Source: Bradyrhizobium icense
GTDB taxonomy: Bacteria > Pseudomonadota > Alphaproteobacteria > Rhizobiales > Xanthobacteraceae
Length of the DNA: 64,000 bases
Assembly (NCBI RefSeq): GCF_001693385.1
Contig: NZ_CP016428.1
Span: 6,634,001-6,698,000 of the forward strand
Reading direction: 5' to 3'
Part shown: one piece after another, positions 46,493-55,604 of the stretch
Layout: each line of letters begins with the position of its first letter
Numbering within the stretch: position 1 is the first letter of the stretch
The notes under the pieces: generated by a model
Told to the model about the DNA's origin: nothing
Database searches by the model: none
What the model saw: the letters and a program-made list of their open reading frames with translations, nothing else
Made by a program: the position numbers and the translations under genes

Positions 46493-47389
46493 ATGAGCAG
46501 CATCCTGCCCATTGCCTTCGACGGCATCGCCTATGCGTCCTGGCTGTTCCTGATCTCGGCCGGGCTGACGCTGATCTATGGCGTCATGCGCATCCTCAAC
46601 GTGGCCCATGGCAGCCTCTATGCCCTGGGCGCCTATGCAGCCTGCTCGCTTGCCGGCGCATGGCTCGGTGGCGGACTGCCGGCGGCCGGCAGCTTCGCCA
46701 TGCTGCTGCTCGCGGCCGTCCTCGTCGGCTCCCTCGTCGGTCCGCTGATCGAGCGTGGCCTGCTGCAGTGGATGTACGGCAAGGACGAGGTGGTGCTGGT
46801 GCTGGTCACCTATGCTGTCTTCCTGATCATGGAGGACGTGATCAAGCTGGTGTGGGGCGTGGACTCGTTGCTGCTGCCCGAGCCCTACGCGTTGCCCGGA
46901 AATTTTCAGCTCGGCGGCCTGCCTTATCCCGTCTACAACGTAGTGCTGATCGCATTGGCGCTGGCGACCGGGCTCGCCCTTGCCTGGGCGCTCTATCGCA
47001 CGCGCCAGGGCAAGCTGCTGCTCGCCGTCATCCACGACCGTGAGATGAGCATGGCCATGGGCATCAACGTGAGCCGGGTCTATCTCGCCACCTTCGCCGT
47101 CGGTGCGACGCTGGCGGCGCTCGGCGGGGCATTCACGGCGCCGACGATAGCCGTGACGCCCGGCATCGGCGTGGAGGTGATCGTGCTCGCCTTCGCGGTG
47201 GTGGTGATCGGCGGTCTCGGCAGTCTCGGCGGAGCGGCGCTCGGCGCGCTTCTGGTCGGCCTCGTCCGCTCGGCCACGGTGCGCTACTGGCCGGAGGCCG
47301 AGCTGTTCTCCATCTACGCCGTGATGGCCATGGTGCTCATTGCGCGCCCGAAGGGACTGTTCGCGGCGCAGGAGGCGCGCAAGATATGA
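46493..47389 (+). CDS. Branched-chain amino acid-type ABC permease, LivH-like (second importer)
   Basis: A 298-residue integral membrane permease. Family blocks are LTLIYGVMRILNVAHGSLYA near the N-terminus, LLLAVIHDREMSMAMGINVS in the coupling loop and VVIGGLGSLGGAALGALLVG near the C-terminus. Its TGA overlaps the ATG of the following LivM gene by 4 bases, so translation is coupled. Confidence 0.93.
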   Translation: MSSILPIAFDGIAYASWLFLISAGLTLIYGVMRILNVAHGSLYALGAYAACSLAGAWLGGGLPAAGSFAMLLLAAVLVGSLVGPLIERGLLQWMYGKDEVVLVLVTYAVFLIMEDVIKLVWGVDSLLLPEPYALPGNFQLGGLPYPVYNVVLIALALATGLALAWALYRTRQGKLLLAVIHDREMSMAMGINVSRVYLATFAVGATLAALGGAFTAPTIAVTPGIGVEVIVLAFAVVVIGGLGSLGGAALGALLVGLVRSATVRYWPEAELFSIYAVMAMVLIARPKGLFAAQEARKI

Positions 47390-48315
47390 AGGCTGCAATT
47401 GTCGCAATCGCTTCCCTCGTCGCGCTGACAGGGTTGGCTCTGCTCTCGCCGCAATGGCTGGTGTTCATGGCCATGCTGGCGCTCGCCAAAGGCGTGGTGG
47501 TGCTGGGGCTTCTTGTGCTGATGCGCACCGGGCTCGTGTCGTTCGGCCAGGGGCTGTACTTCGGCATCGGCGCCTATGCGGCTGCCCTCCTCTCGCATCA
47601 TCTGCATGTTGCCGATGCGGCCGTAATGCTGCTCGCAGGCGCCGCTGCCGCCGGGTTGGTAGCCGCTCTGCTGGGCCTGCTGCTCGCCAGGTATCGCGAC
47701 ATCTTCTTTGCCATGCTGTCGCTGGCATTTTCGATGATCCTGTACGGCGTGCTGGTGAAGAGTGCCGCGCTCGGCAGCACGGACGGGTTCAACCTGCATG
47801 CGCGCACGTTCTTCGGAGTTGCCTTGGCGTCCGGCGCGGAGCGGCGGGTGTTTCTCATTGCAGGCGCGGTCTGTGCAGTGGTTGCGGCGCTATTGGTGCA
47901 CCGGCTGCTGGGTGGACACTGGGGGCGATTGGCCACCGGCGTGCGCGACAACGAGCTGCGGGTGGCCTATCTCGGCGCCTCACCCTACCGCGTGGTTTAC
48001 GTCAACTATCTGATCGCGGGTGCCCTTGCGGGCCTGGGCGGCGCCCTCGCGGCACTCGCGGTCGGCCATGTCGATCCCGAGATGACGTATTGGACGACCT
48101 CAGGCGAGTTCGTGTTCATCGCCATCCTGGGCGGCATCCAGAGCATTCTGGCCCCCTTCGTGGCGGCCACCATCTTCGAGGCTCTGCGCATGATTGCCAG
48201 CCAGTACGCGCCCAACGTGTGGCAGATGTCGCTCGGCCTTGCCATGCTGACCATCATCATGTTCTTGCCGGCTGGCCTATGGACGCTCGCCGAGCGGCGG
48301 CGGAGGTCCGCATGA
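47386..48315 (+). CDS. Branched-chain amino acid-type ABC permease, LivM-like (second importer)
   Basis: A 309-residue permease with LVLMRTGLVSFGQGLYFGIG and FFAMLSLAFSMILYGVLVKS, and FVFIAILGGIQSILAPFVAA toward the C-terminus. It overlaps its neighbours by 4 bases on both sides (ATGA). With the LivH-like subunit it forms the membrane pore of the importer. Confidence 0.93.
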   Translation: MKAAIVAIASLVALTGLALLSPQWLVFMAMLALAKGVVVLGLLVLMRTGLVSFGQGLYFGIGAYAAALLSHHLHVADAAVMLLAGAAAAGLVAALLGLLLARYRDIFFAMLSLAFSMILYGVLVKSAALGSTDGFNLHARTFFGVALASGAERRVFLIAGAVCAVVAALLVHRLLGGHWGRLATGVRDNELRVAYLGASPYRVVYVNYLIAGALAGLGGALAALAVGHVDPEMTYWTTSGEFVFIAILGGIQSILAPFVAATIFEALRMIASQYAPNVWQMSLGLAMLTIIMFLPAGLWTLAERRRRSA

Positions 48316-49043
48316 GGGCGGTGCTGACTGCACAAGGGTTACAGAAGAGCTTCGGCGCCGTGAGGGCAGCGACCGATATCAGCCTGACGTTCGATCCCGA
48401 CACCGTCGTCAGCCTGATCGGTGCCAACGGTGCCGGCAAGACGACCTTTCTCAACATGGTGACGGGCTATCTCAGGCCCGACAGCGGGCAAATCCTGTTC
48501 GGCGAACGCGACATCGTGGGCTTGAGCCCGCGTCAGATTACCAAGCTCGGCATCTCGCGCTCGTTTCAGATACCGCAGCTCTTCAATTCGCTGAGCGTTC
48601 GCGAGAATCTGCTGCTCGCCGAGAGTATCGCCGCGACTGACAATCCGCAGGCCGCGACCGATGAGGCGCTGACGCGGTTCGAGCTCGCTCCCTATGCTGC
48701 GCAGAAGGCCGGCCTGTTGCCCGAAGGAATCCGCAAGCTGCTCGACGTTTCCATGGCCCTGTCCAGCCGCTCCAAGCTGCTCCTGCTCGACGAGCCGACG
48801 AGCGGCGTCTCTGCCGACGAGAAGTTCGCCATCATGGACGTCGTGATGGGCGCGGCGCGTATCGCCGGGGTGACGGTGATCTTCGTCGAGCACGATATGG
48901 ACATCGTGGCGCGATTTGCCGGGCGCGTGGTGGCGTTCTACGACGGCGGCATCATCGCGGACGGATCGCCCGACACCGTGCTGCGCGCAGAGAACGTGCG
49001 CCGCTACGTGATCGGCGAGGAGATCCCCCATGCTGCGGCTTGA
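48312..49043 (+). CDS. ABC transporter ATP-binding protein, LivG-like (second importer)
   Basis: About 243 residues. Walker A GANGAGKTTFL near residue 36, LivG-like SRSFQIPQLFNSLSVRENLL, and Walker B LLLLDEPTSGVS. The signature region reads LPEGIRKLLDVSMAL in place of LSGGQ, a departure from the usual LS(F/Y)GEQR form. The start at 48312 overlaps the LivM stop; a longer upstream open frame is only a shadow of LivM. Confidence 0.92.
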   Translation: MRAVLTAQGLQKSFGAVRAATDISLTFDPDTVVSLIGANGAGKTTFLNMVTGYLRPDSGQILFGERDIVGLSPRQITKLGISRSFQIPQLFNSLSVRENLLLAESIAATDNPQAATDEALTRFELAPYAAQKAGLLPEGIRKLLDVSMALSSRSKLLLLDEPTSGVSADEKFAIMDVVMGAARIAGVTVIFVEHDMDIVARFAGRVVAFYDGGIIADGSPDTVLRAENVRRYVIGEEIPHAAA

Positions 49044-49677
49044 GGGCGTCTCCGTGTCGATCGGGGCGGTGGCGATTTTGCGTGGCGTCGATCTCGAGGT
49101 CAGCGCAGGGGAGTTCGCCGGCCTGATCGGGCGCAATGGCGCAGGAAAGACCACCCTGTTGCGCACCATCATGGGGCTGCAGGCGCCGGCGTCCGGACGG
49201 CTCGACTTCGAGAGCCAAGAGCTGGCGGACTTGCCGACCTATCGTCGCGCAGGGCTCGGCATCGGCTACATGCCAGAGGACCGGCGGCTGGTACCGGGCC
49301 TGTCGGCGGAGGAGAACATCCTGCTGCCTGCCTGGGCCGCGGACGCGGACGACGCAAAGGTGCAGCTCGCGCACATCTACAACACCATCCCGGAGCTGAC
49401 GACCTTGCGCGCGCGCAAGGCCCTGCAGCTCTCGGGCGGCCAGCAGAAGCTGGTGGCCCTGGGTCGGGCGATGATGGCGGGACGCAAGCTTCTCTTGCTG
49501 GATGAGCCGTTCGAGGGCGTGGCGCCGGTGCTGGCCCGGCGCCTGGCCGAGGTGATCTCGGGGCTGCGCAAGTCCGGATTGTCGGTGATTCTCGCCGAAT
49601 CAAGCATGACGCACGCGCATGGCCTGCTCGATCGCGTGTTCACCATTGACCGCGGGTCGGTAGGCGTGAGGAGTTGA
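49030..49677 (+). CDS. ABC transporter ATP-binding protein, LivF-like (second importer)
   Basis: A 215-residue ATPase, slightly shorter than usual. Walker A GRNGAGKTTLL near residue 35, PEDRRLVPGLSAEENILLPA, signature LSGGQQKLVALGRAM and Walker B LLLLDEPFEGVAP. It overlaps LivG by 14 bases and is the last gene of the operon. No clear terminator follows before the IS630 remnant. Confidence 0.92.
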   Translation: MLRLEGVSVSIGAVAILRGVDLEVSAGEFAGLIGRNGAGKTTLLRTIMGLQAPASGRLDFESQELADLPTYRRAGLGIGYMPEDRRLVPGLSAEENILLPAWAADADDAKVQLAHIYNTIPELTTLRARKALQLSGGQQKLVALGRAMMAGRKLLLLDEPFEGVAPVLARRLAEVISGLRKSGLSVILAESSMTHAHGLLDRVFTIDRGSVGVRS

Positions 49678-49765
49678 CGAGGAACGCACACGCCGGCACT
49701 GCGAGCGGCACCAACGAATTCTGCTCCAAGTCCAATCTCTCGGAGTGTCCGTTTTGCTCGCGCTA

Positions 49766-50770
49766 GAGCGTTAGCCCATCTGACTGAATCGTCGGGGATT
49801 CACAAATCAGCGTTTTAGTGATTCAAGCTGGTCGCCGGACTGGAGGCCGGCGGGCATGGCGAAACCGCTGTCGATGGATCTTCGCGAACGTGTGCTTGCC
49901 TGTATTGGAGGCGGCGTTTCAGGCCGGCAGGCTGCTGAGCGATTTGGCGTCAGCGCGGCGAGTGTAAGCCGCTGGCGAACGCGCGAGCGGGAGCAAGGCG
50001 ATGCCCAGCCGAGAGCTCAGGGCGGCGATCGCAAGTCCCACCGGATTGATGCCCATCATGCGACGATCGTGGCTCTGCTCAAGGCCTCACCCGACATCAC
50101 CATCGAGGAATTGCGTGATAGCTTGAGCAAACAAGGCCTGTCCTTTGGTTATGGCACGATCCGACGCTTCTTCGAGCGGCACAAGATCACGCGTAAGAAA
50201 AGACCGCCCATGCCACAGAGCAAGATCGCCCGGATGTCTTGACGCGACGCCAGACCTGGCGCGAGAGCCAGGGCAAGCTCGACCGGGATCGGCTCGTCTT
50301 CATCGACGAGACCTGGGCATCGACCAACATGGCGCGAACACATGGTCGATGTCTGCGCGGAGAACGCCTGCGGGCCAGCGTTCCTCACGGCCACTGGAAA
50401 GCAACAACCTGCGTCGCCGCCCTCACCACGCGCGGCACCATCGCGCCCTGGGTGCTCGATGGTCCCATCAATCGCGATGCCTTTGAAACCTACATCGAAA
50501 AGGTGCTCGTCCCCGAGCTCCCGGACGACGCTATTGTCATCATGGACAACCTCTCCAGCCACAAAGGGGGCCCCGCATACGTGAGATGATCGAGGCAACC
50601 CGATCGAAAACGCCTTCGCCAAGCTCAAAGCAAGCTTGCGAAAGGCCGCCGAACGTACCGTCGGCGGCCTTTGGGACGCTATCGGGCGCACCGTCGACAC
50701 CTACACGCCAGCAGAATCCACAAACTACTTCACCGCCGCCGGCTACTTGCAACCTGATAGGCTAACGCTC
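49766..50770 (+). mobile_element. IS630-family insertion sequence, inactivated
   Basis: About 1.0 kb bounded by inverted repeats GAGCGTTAGCCCATC at the left and, on the opposite strand, GAGCGTTAGCCTATC at the right. It is flanked by TA on each side (49764-49765 and 50771-50772), the TA target duplication of the IS630/Tc1 family. The transposase inside is broken. It lies directly after the plus-strand Liv operon. Confidence 0.85.
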
Positions 50771-50773
50771 TAG
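49856..50773 (+). pseudogene. IS630-family transposase, frame-disrupted
   Basis: The first part (49856-50242) is the helix-turn-helix protein MAKPLSMDLRERVLACIGGG, with RQAAERFGVSAASVSRWR. The catalytic part follows in an overlapping frame from 50239 with VFIDETWAS and VIMDNLSSHKGGPAYV, two of the DDE acids. Two-frame layouts occur normally in this family. Here the second frame then hits a stop at 50587. The following MIEA segment is in another frame, and a deletion of a few dozen bases removes the usual LPPYSPDFNP block, joining directly to PIENAFAKLKASLRKAAERT. The protein cannot be made intact. Confidence 0.85.
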
Positions 50774-50904
50774 CGTGCCTTGATAGTCCGCCAGATGTCA
50801 CCGCTTTTTTGCGATATCCAACTACTCGTCGAATGTTGCCGAGCAAGTTCAAAATCGCGGAGACGCAACGCCCGATCTCTGCGAAACGGCACCCAAAACG
50901 CAAA

Positions 50905-50926
50905 AGGCGATCCTTCCGGATCGCCT
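50905..50926 (-). terminator. Hairpin with terminator character, no matching gene nearby
   Basis: AGGCGATCC pairs with GGATCGCCT around a TTCC loop; on the minus strand TTTTGCGTTTTG follows. The nearest minus-strand gene ends about 300 bases away (51229). It may end that transcript or be left from a lost gene. Confidence 0.55.
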
Positions 50927-51228
50927 GCGCCGACATCACAAGAATCGGTGCTGCAGGGGGCTCGCAAATTCCCAAGCTGGCTTGCACAACGAGTTCACTG
51001 GTGAGTCTTAGATGGCGCTCTCTAGCGACGAACGACAAACCAATGAATTCAAGGCAGAGTGTTTGGGTAAGAAACGCCTCATTGTTTTTTCAAGCCGTTT
51101 CAGAATGCTCTCGCGTGCAGCAGCCAAGGAGCCTAAGTTCCAGGTGGTGAGAGAAAAGCGGAGGGCATGCTTCCACCTGATAGACTCGGCGCTACCTTAA
51201 CTCGGGGTTCTGCCCAAACCATTTTTGG
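50927..51228. other. No gene seen
   Basis: About 300 bases between the hairpin and the two-TM membrane protein gene. The short frames here have no recognisable motif or start context. Confidence 0.4.
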
Positions 51229-51600
51229 TCAGCGCGGCGGCGGGGGCGGCACTTCACCCTTCTCGAACCGAGACTTGATGTCCTCAATGTGCCCCCGATC
51301 ATAGCTCTTGAGGTTGAGCTCTTCGGTCCGCGCATCGGCCCAGCGCTCGTCGACCGTCGCCGTCTTGTAGAAGAGGTAGTGCGCCGCGAGCAAAGGGCTG
51401 GTCACGAGCAGCGGCCAGAACGCCCACCAAGGCCGCCCCGTGAGAAAGTTCAGCCCGTTGAGGATGAGATTCGCGGACACGAAAAACCACACGTGCCAGA
51501 GGAAGTAGCGCACCAGCCAGCGATAGACGGGCGCAAGACGAGCGCGCCATGAGGATGCGGGGGATGCGGATTCGGGCGGGCCGGCCGCCGGGCTCGTCAT
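51229..51600 (-). CDS. Small membrane protein with two hydrophobic segments (2TM-like)
   Basis: About 123 residues. A Pro/Ala-rich N-terminus is followed by two membrane segments (about residues 30-55 and 60-85: YFLWHVWFFVSANLILNGLN and PWWAFWPLLVTSPLLAAHYL). The C-terminal tail is charged and ends in a proline run. The pattern resembles 2TM-domain proteins of unknown function. I prefer the ATG at 51600, preceded by GGAG; 51618 is possible. It is encoded 19 bases after the next membrane protein gene and downstream of a TRAP transporter, so all may be co-transcribed. Confidence 0.65.
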   Translation of the reverse strand: MTSPAAGPPESASPASSWRARLAPVYRWLVRYFLWHVWFFVSANLILNGLNFLTGRPWWAFWPLLVTSPLLAAHYLFYKTATVDERWADARTEELNLKSYDRGHIEDIKSRFEKGEVPPPPPR

Positions 51601-51619
51601 CGGTTCATCTCCGCGCACC

Positions 51620-52078
51620 TCATTGCGGCGGCATGTCCGGATAGGTCCTGACGATCGCGAGCACGCGCCAACTGTAGCGCAGCCACAGCAGCACGATCAC
51701 GGTCAGCAGTACCTTGTCGCCCGTGCCGAGGTTTGGATGAAAGCCATACAGCACAAAGTAGATCAGCGCCGCGACGGGTGCACTGGCGCAGAAACTCGCC
51801 GCCCACGGGTGCCGGGTCGTGCCGAAGATCAGGGCGGCGCCGACCACCGCAAGCGCATAGACCGGCACGCCCAGCGCGCCGCCGTGCGGCAGCTCGGTCG
51901 ACATTGCCGCAACGCCGACCACTGAGAACAATACGCCCATGAACAGCGTGTAGGCGAATAGCTCATAGCGCGCCTGCGTCTGCGTCATTCGCGTCACCGG
52001 CACGAAATATGGCGTCTTGACGTCGTCAAACACGTATCGCTTGAACAGCTTTTCCCAGTCCAGGTTGTTGTTGCTCAT
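51620..52078 (-). CDS. Integral membrane protein of unknown function
   Basis: A 152-residue protein. The soluble N-terminus (about 45 residues, including FKRYVFDDVKTPYFVPVTRM) precedes four or five hydrophobic segments, among them LFAYTLFMGVLFSVVGVAAM and VPVYALAVVGAALIF. I do not recognise a named family. It sits 51 bases after the TRAP DctQ gene on the same strand, and similar small membrane proteins do accompany some TRAP operons, which hints at an accessory role. Confidence 0.7.
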   Translation of the reverse strand: MSNNNLDWEKLFKRYVFDDVKTPYFVPVTRMTQTQARYELFAYTLFMGVLFSVVGVAAMSTELPHGGALGVPVYALAVVGAALIFGTTRHPWAASFCASAPVAALIYFVLYGFHPNLGTGDKVLLTVIVLLWLRYSWRVLAIVRTYPDMPPQ

Positions 52079-52129
52079 GATCTCCTGCCGGACCAGATCC
52101 GCGGGCAGCTGAGTGATCGCGGCAGCACT

Positions 52130-52885
52130 CTACTCCGCCGCGTCCGCCTTCTCCGCAAGGGCTGGAGGAATCTCAGGTTCGGACACGACATCCTCCAGCG
52201 TCAGGCGCTGTTTACCTTCTACCCTGGTGCCGGCCTCTTCCGGCCATTCCAGCGTCATCAGCGAGAAGCGTCGCGTGCGCTCACCCCACAGCACCATCAC
52301 CACCTGCAGCCACACGGAAAAGCCTGCGATGGCCGCAACAATCAGTCCCGCCACCAAGACGCTCTTGATGATCCAGCGGTGGGTCAACCCGACGGTCGAG
52401 GCCGAGATCTCGCCGGTGAGGAATGACTGATGGGCATAGGAGACGGCGAACCAGATGACGACGAGGAGATAGGGGATCATGAAGCATGTGAGCCCCAGGA
52501 ACTCCAGCCACGCCTGCTTGCGGAATCCGAGACGGTTGCGCACGAGGTCGACGCGCACATGCGTGTTGTAGATCGTGCCGAAGCCGAGCGCCAAAGCGAA
52601 CAGCGCGGTGTGGAAGTGCCACTCCATCTCCTGCAGCAGAGTCGACTCGAACATGCGGCCGAAGTGCTCGACGAGCCAGAGCTGAGCGCCCTGCATCCTT
52701 CCGCCCGGACCCACCCAGACAAGCTTGCGGATCACCACGTCGATGACGGTGACGAGGACGAGCGGGACGATCAACCAGGCCGCGCAGCGGCCGACCAAAT
52801 CGACGAAGCTGCGCAGCCTGTCGCTCAAACCAAGGGCCAGTGGTGTTCCGTGCGTCTCTCGAGTGACCTGCTTGTGCATTGGCAC
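52130..52885 (-). CDS. TRAP transporter small permease (DctQ-like), first system
   Basis: A 251-residue protein, longer than the usual 160-200, with four hydrophobic segments. Family features are LVTVIDVVIRKLVW and ALFALALGFGTIYNTHVRVD, the latter close to the conserved NxHVRVD motif. The C-terminal 40 residues are a charged tail. With the large permease and the DctP-type receptor encoded upstream it forms an ion-driven periplasmic-receptor-dependent importer. Confidence 0.88.
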   Translation of the reverse strand: MPMHKQVTRETHGTPLALGLSDRLRSFVDLVGRCAAWLIVPLVLVTVIDVVIRKLVWVGPGGRMQGAQLWLVEHFGRMFESTLLQEMEWHFHTALFALALGFGTIYNTHVRVDLVRNRLGFRKQAWLEFLGLTCFMIPYLLVVIWFAVSYAHQSFLTGEISASTVGLTHRWIIKSVLVAGLIVAAIAGFSVWLQVVMVLWGERTRRFSLMTLEWPEEAGTRVEGKQRLTLEDVVSEPEIPPALAEKADAAE

Positions 52886-52919
52886 ATCCCTGTATCAACC
52901 ACCGGAAATGGGAGTGAGT

Positions 52920-54419
52920 TCAGTCATAAGTACGGCGCATCAGCCAAAGGGCGATCTCCGGCCACAGCATGACAGCGATGAGCGCCAGCAGTTGCAGCAG
53001 AACGAACGGCACGATGCCCTTGTAGATACTCTCGATCTTGATCTCCTTGGGCGCAATGCCTTTGAGATAGAATAGCGCAAAGCCGAAGGGTGGGGTCAGG
53101 AACGACGTCTGCAAGTTGACCGCCATCAGGATGGCAAACCAGTACACCACGTCGGCCTTCGCGATGTGCTCGCCGAAGTCGAGCCCCGCAATCAGCGGCG
53201 CAAAAACCGGGAGCACGATCAGCGTGATCTCAATCCAGTCGAGGAAGAATCCGAGGAAGAACACAATCCCGAGAATGAGGATCAGGAGTCCCCAATCGGT
53301 CAATCCCGCCGACGTGATCAGCTTCTCGACGATGTCGTCGCCGCCGAGCGAGCGATAGACATAGGCGAAGCAGGTGGCGCTGATGATGATGAAGAAGACC
53401 ATCGCGACGGTGCGCGCGGTGGCCACACACGTCTCCGACAGCATCCCGACGTTGAGCCGGCCCGCGAACAGCGCAAGCAGCAACGCCCCGAAGGCGCCGA
53501 CGGCGCCCGCCTCGCTCGGTGCGGCCCAGCCGAACAGGATCGAGCCCTTGATCATGCCGATCAGGAACACCGGCGGAAAGAATGCCTTCATGAGCAGGGG
53601 CACCAGCTTGCCCTTCGGTACCACCAGCATTTCCGGCGGCAACGGTGGCGCGAGCCTGGGATTGATCAATGCCGCGAGGTAGACGAACAGCAGATAGAGC
53701 GCCGCCAGCGACAGGCCGGGTCCGATCGCCGCCATGAACAGGTTGCCGACCGACACGCCGAGCAGGTCGGCCATGATGATCAGCATAATGCTTGGCGGGA
53801 TGAGAATGCCGAGCGTCCCCGACGCCGCGATCGTGCCGCAGGCCAGCGCATGGCTGTAACCCTGACGCATCATGGTGGGCAGCGCGAGCGCCGTCATCAT
53901 CGTCACCGAGGCGCCGATGATGCCAGTCATGGCGGCAAGGATGGTGCCCATGATTGTCACGCCCAGCGCCAAGGCGCCGGGCACGCGCTTGAGCAGCACC
54001 TGCACGCAGTAGAGCAGATCGTTGGCGATGCCGCTCCGCTCCATGACCACCCCCATGAAGATGAAGGTGGGCACGGCGACCAGCACCAGATTCTCGGCGG
54101 CCTGGCCCCAGATGCGCGGCACGAAATTGAAGAACTCGATAAGTTGAAAGACGCCGAGGAAGTACCCGATCAGTCCGAACAGCAGCGCTACCCCGCCGAG
54201 AATGAAGGCGACCGGGTAGCCGCTGAACAGCAGGGTGGCCAATGTCAGGAACATCAGGATCGGCAGGAAATCCTGCACGAGGTAGAGGAGCTCGCGTCGC
54301 TGCTCCAATGGCAGGCTGGCGATCAACGTCGCGAGCGTTGCGAGCGCAGCCAGTATCAACAGCGGAATACCGAACGCGATCAACCGCCGATCGACGCGGC
54401 TCTGCTCCTGCAGGGACAT
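52920..54419 (-). CDS. TRAP transporter large permease (DctM-like), first system
   Basis: A 499-residue permease with about 12 to 14 hydrophobic spans. It is longer than the common 425-residue DctM, owing to an extra N-terminal segment and an inserted loop. Blocks include FIFMGVVMERSGIANDLLYC, GTILAAMTGIIGASVTMMTA, TIAASGTLGILIPPSIMLII and, near the C-terminus, NLQTSFLTPPFGFALFYLKG. The extra length fits the mannitol/chloroaromatic-type TRAP subfamily, but the substrate is unknown. Confidence 0.92.
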   Translation of the reverse strand: MSLQEQSRVDRRLIAFGIPLLILAALATLATLIASLPLEQRRELLYLVQDFLPILMFLTLATLLFSGYPVAFILGGVALLFGLIGYFLGVFQLIEFFNFVPRIWGQAAENLVLVAVPTFIFMGVVMERSGIANDLLYCVQVLLKRVPGALALGVTIMGTILAAMTGIIGASVTMMTALALPTMMRQGYSHALACGTIAASGTLGILIPPSIMLIIMADLLGVSVGNLFMAAIGPGLSLAALYLLFVYLAALINPRLAPPLPPEMLVVPKGKLVPLLMKAFFPPVFLIGMIKGSILFGWAAPSEAGAVGAFGALLLALFAGRLNVGMLSETCVATARTVAMVFFIIISATCFAYVYRSLGGDDIVEKLITSAGLTDWGLLILILGIVFFLGFFLDWIEITLIVLPVFAPLIAGLDFGEHIAKADVVYWFAILMAVNLQTSFLTPPFGFALFYLKGIAPKEIKIESIYKGIVPFVLLQLLALIAVMLWPEIALWLMRRTYD

Positions 54420-54450
54420 CCTATCACCTCAGCGAGTCCGAAGTCGGTGT

Positions 54451-54482
54451 GATGCTGAGCCGCGCGCAGACGGATCAGCATC
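54451..54482 (-). other. Hairpin between TRAP receptor and permease genes (first system)
   Basis: GATGCTGA (54451-54458) pairs with TCAGCATC (54475-54482) across a 16-base loop. No T-tract follows. It lies between the receptor gene and the large permease gene, a position where stem-loops commonly favour higher receptor expression. Confidence 0.5.
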
Positions 54483-54515
54483 GATGCTCGTGTTCAGGGA
54501 TGCAACCGCCCTGCC

Positions 54516-55604
54516 CTATTCTTTCTGATAGGTCGGCTTGAGTACCTGGGATTCACCCCAGATTGCATACTTCTTGCGGAAATCGAGGTAGTGGTCGGCA
54601 ACCTTCTTGAATATCGGATCGTTTGCCGACTCCTCCTTGATCACCTCCAGCCACGCCTTCTCGAACGCGGCCAGCGTGCCGTCCGGCCAGCGCTTCACCT
54701 GTACGCTGTACTTGTCTTTCATCTCCTGCATGACCTGGAACTGCTGTGCTTCGGTCTCGGCGTAGGTGTAAGCAACCTGCGCCTGGGCCGCGACCTGGAT
54801 CATCGCCTTGTAGTTGTCGGGCAGCGCTTCATAGGCCTTCTTGTTCATCAGGAACTCGCTGCACGAGACCTGCTGGTGCCAGCCCGGGAAGTAGTTGAAC
54901 TTGGCGATCTTGTGGAAGCCGAGCTGGATATCCATCTTCGGCATCGAGAATTCGGTCGCATCGATAACGCCGCGCTCAAGCGCGGGGAAGATGTCCGCCG
55001 CCGCAAGGAGCTGGGTCGAGACGCCCATCTTCTGCATCACCTTGGCGCCGAGGCCGAAGAAGCGCATCTTCATCCCGCGCATTTCCTCCAGCGATTTGAT
55101 CTCGCCGCGGAACCACCCCGAGGTCTCCGGACCAATGCAGAAGCAGTCGAAGGCGATCAGGTCGTGCTTGGCGTAGATCTCGTCACGAAGCTGGTTGCCG
55201 CCGCCGAACCACTTCCATGCGAGAAACTCGCCGAAGCTCGGGCCGAAGGGAACGGTGGTGAAGAAGGCGAGCGCCGGATACTTGCCGGTGTGATAGCCCG
55301 GCGTCGTCCAGCACGATTCGACGGACCCCTTCGATACGGCGTCGAAGCATTCCAGCGCCGGAACCAGCGCACCCGGTTCGAAAAACTTGATCTCGAACTT
55401 TCCTCCGGACATGCGCTCGATGTCCTTGCTGAAGCGCACGCCTGACGGCCCGAGATGCGGCAACTGGCTGCCGAACGTGCTTTGCATTCTCCAGCGGATG
55501 CGCTCCTGCGCGTTGGCGTCGGTGACCGTTGCCGCCAAAGTGACGGCAGAGAAGCTCAGGGCCGACAGTCCCATGAGCCCAAGTCTCAGCAGGCTTCTCG
55601 ACAT
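54516..55604 (-). CDS. TRAP transporter periplasmic receptor (DctP-like), first system
   Basis: A 362-residue exported protein with signal peptide ending near ANAQ. Blocks include IRWRMQSTFGSQLPHLGPSG, FFEPGALVPALECFDAVSKG, and RFFGLGAKVMQKMGVSTQLL with the conserved Arg that usually contacts a carboxylate ligand. Its resemblance to the mannitol/chloroaromatic receptor group agrees with the long DctM. It is the first gene of the operon. The ligand is probably an organic acid. Confidence 0.92.
   Translation of the reverse strand: MSRSLLRLGLMGLSALSFSAVTLAATVTDANAQERIRWRMQSTFGSQLPHLGPSGVRFSKDIERMSGGKFEIKFFEPGALVPALECFDAVSKGSVESCWTTPGYHTGKYPALAFFTTVPFGPSFGEFLAWKWFGGGNQLRDEIYAKHDLIAFDCFCIGPETSGWFRGEIKSLEEMRGMKMRFFGLGAKVMQKMGVSTQLLAAADIFPALERGVIDATEFSMPKMDIQLGFHKIAKFNYFPGWHQQVSCSEFLMNKKAYEALPDNYKAMIQVAAQAQVAYTYAETEAQQFQVMQEMKDKYSVQVKRWPDGTLAAFEKAWLEVIKEESANDPIFKKVADHYLDFRKKYAIWGESQVLKPTYQKE

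Noticed and set aside
46451..47407. 318-residue minus-strand frame opposite the LivH-like gene
   Set aside because: Antisense to a well-supported permease; His/Gln/Asp-rich as expected for the complement of membrane-protein codons.
53166..54452. 428-residue plus-strand frame rich in Glu, His and Arg
   Set aside because: It is antisense to the TRAP large permease. The charged composition is the usual complement of hydrophobic codons.
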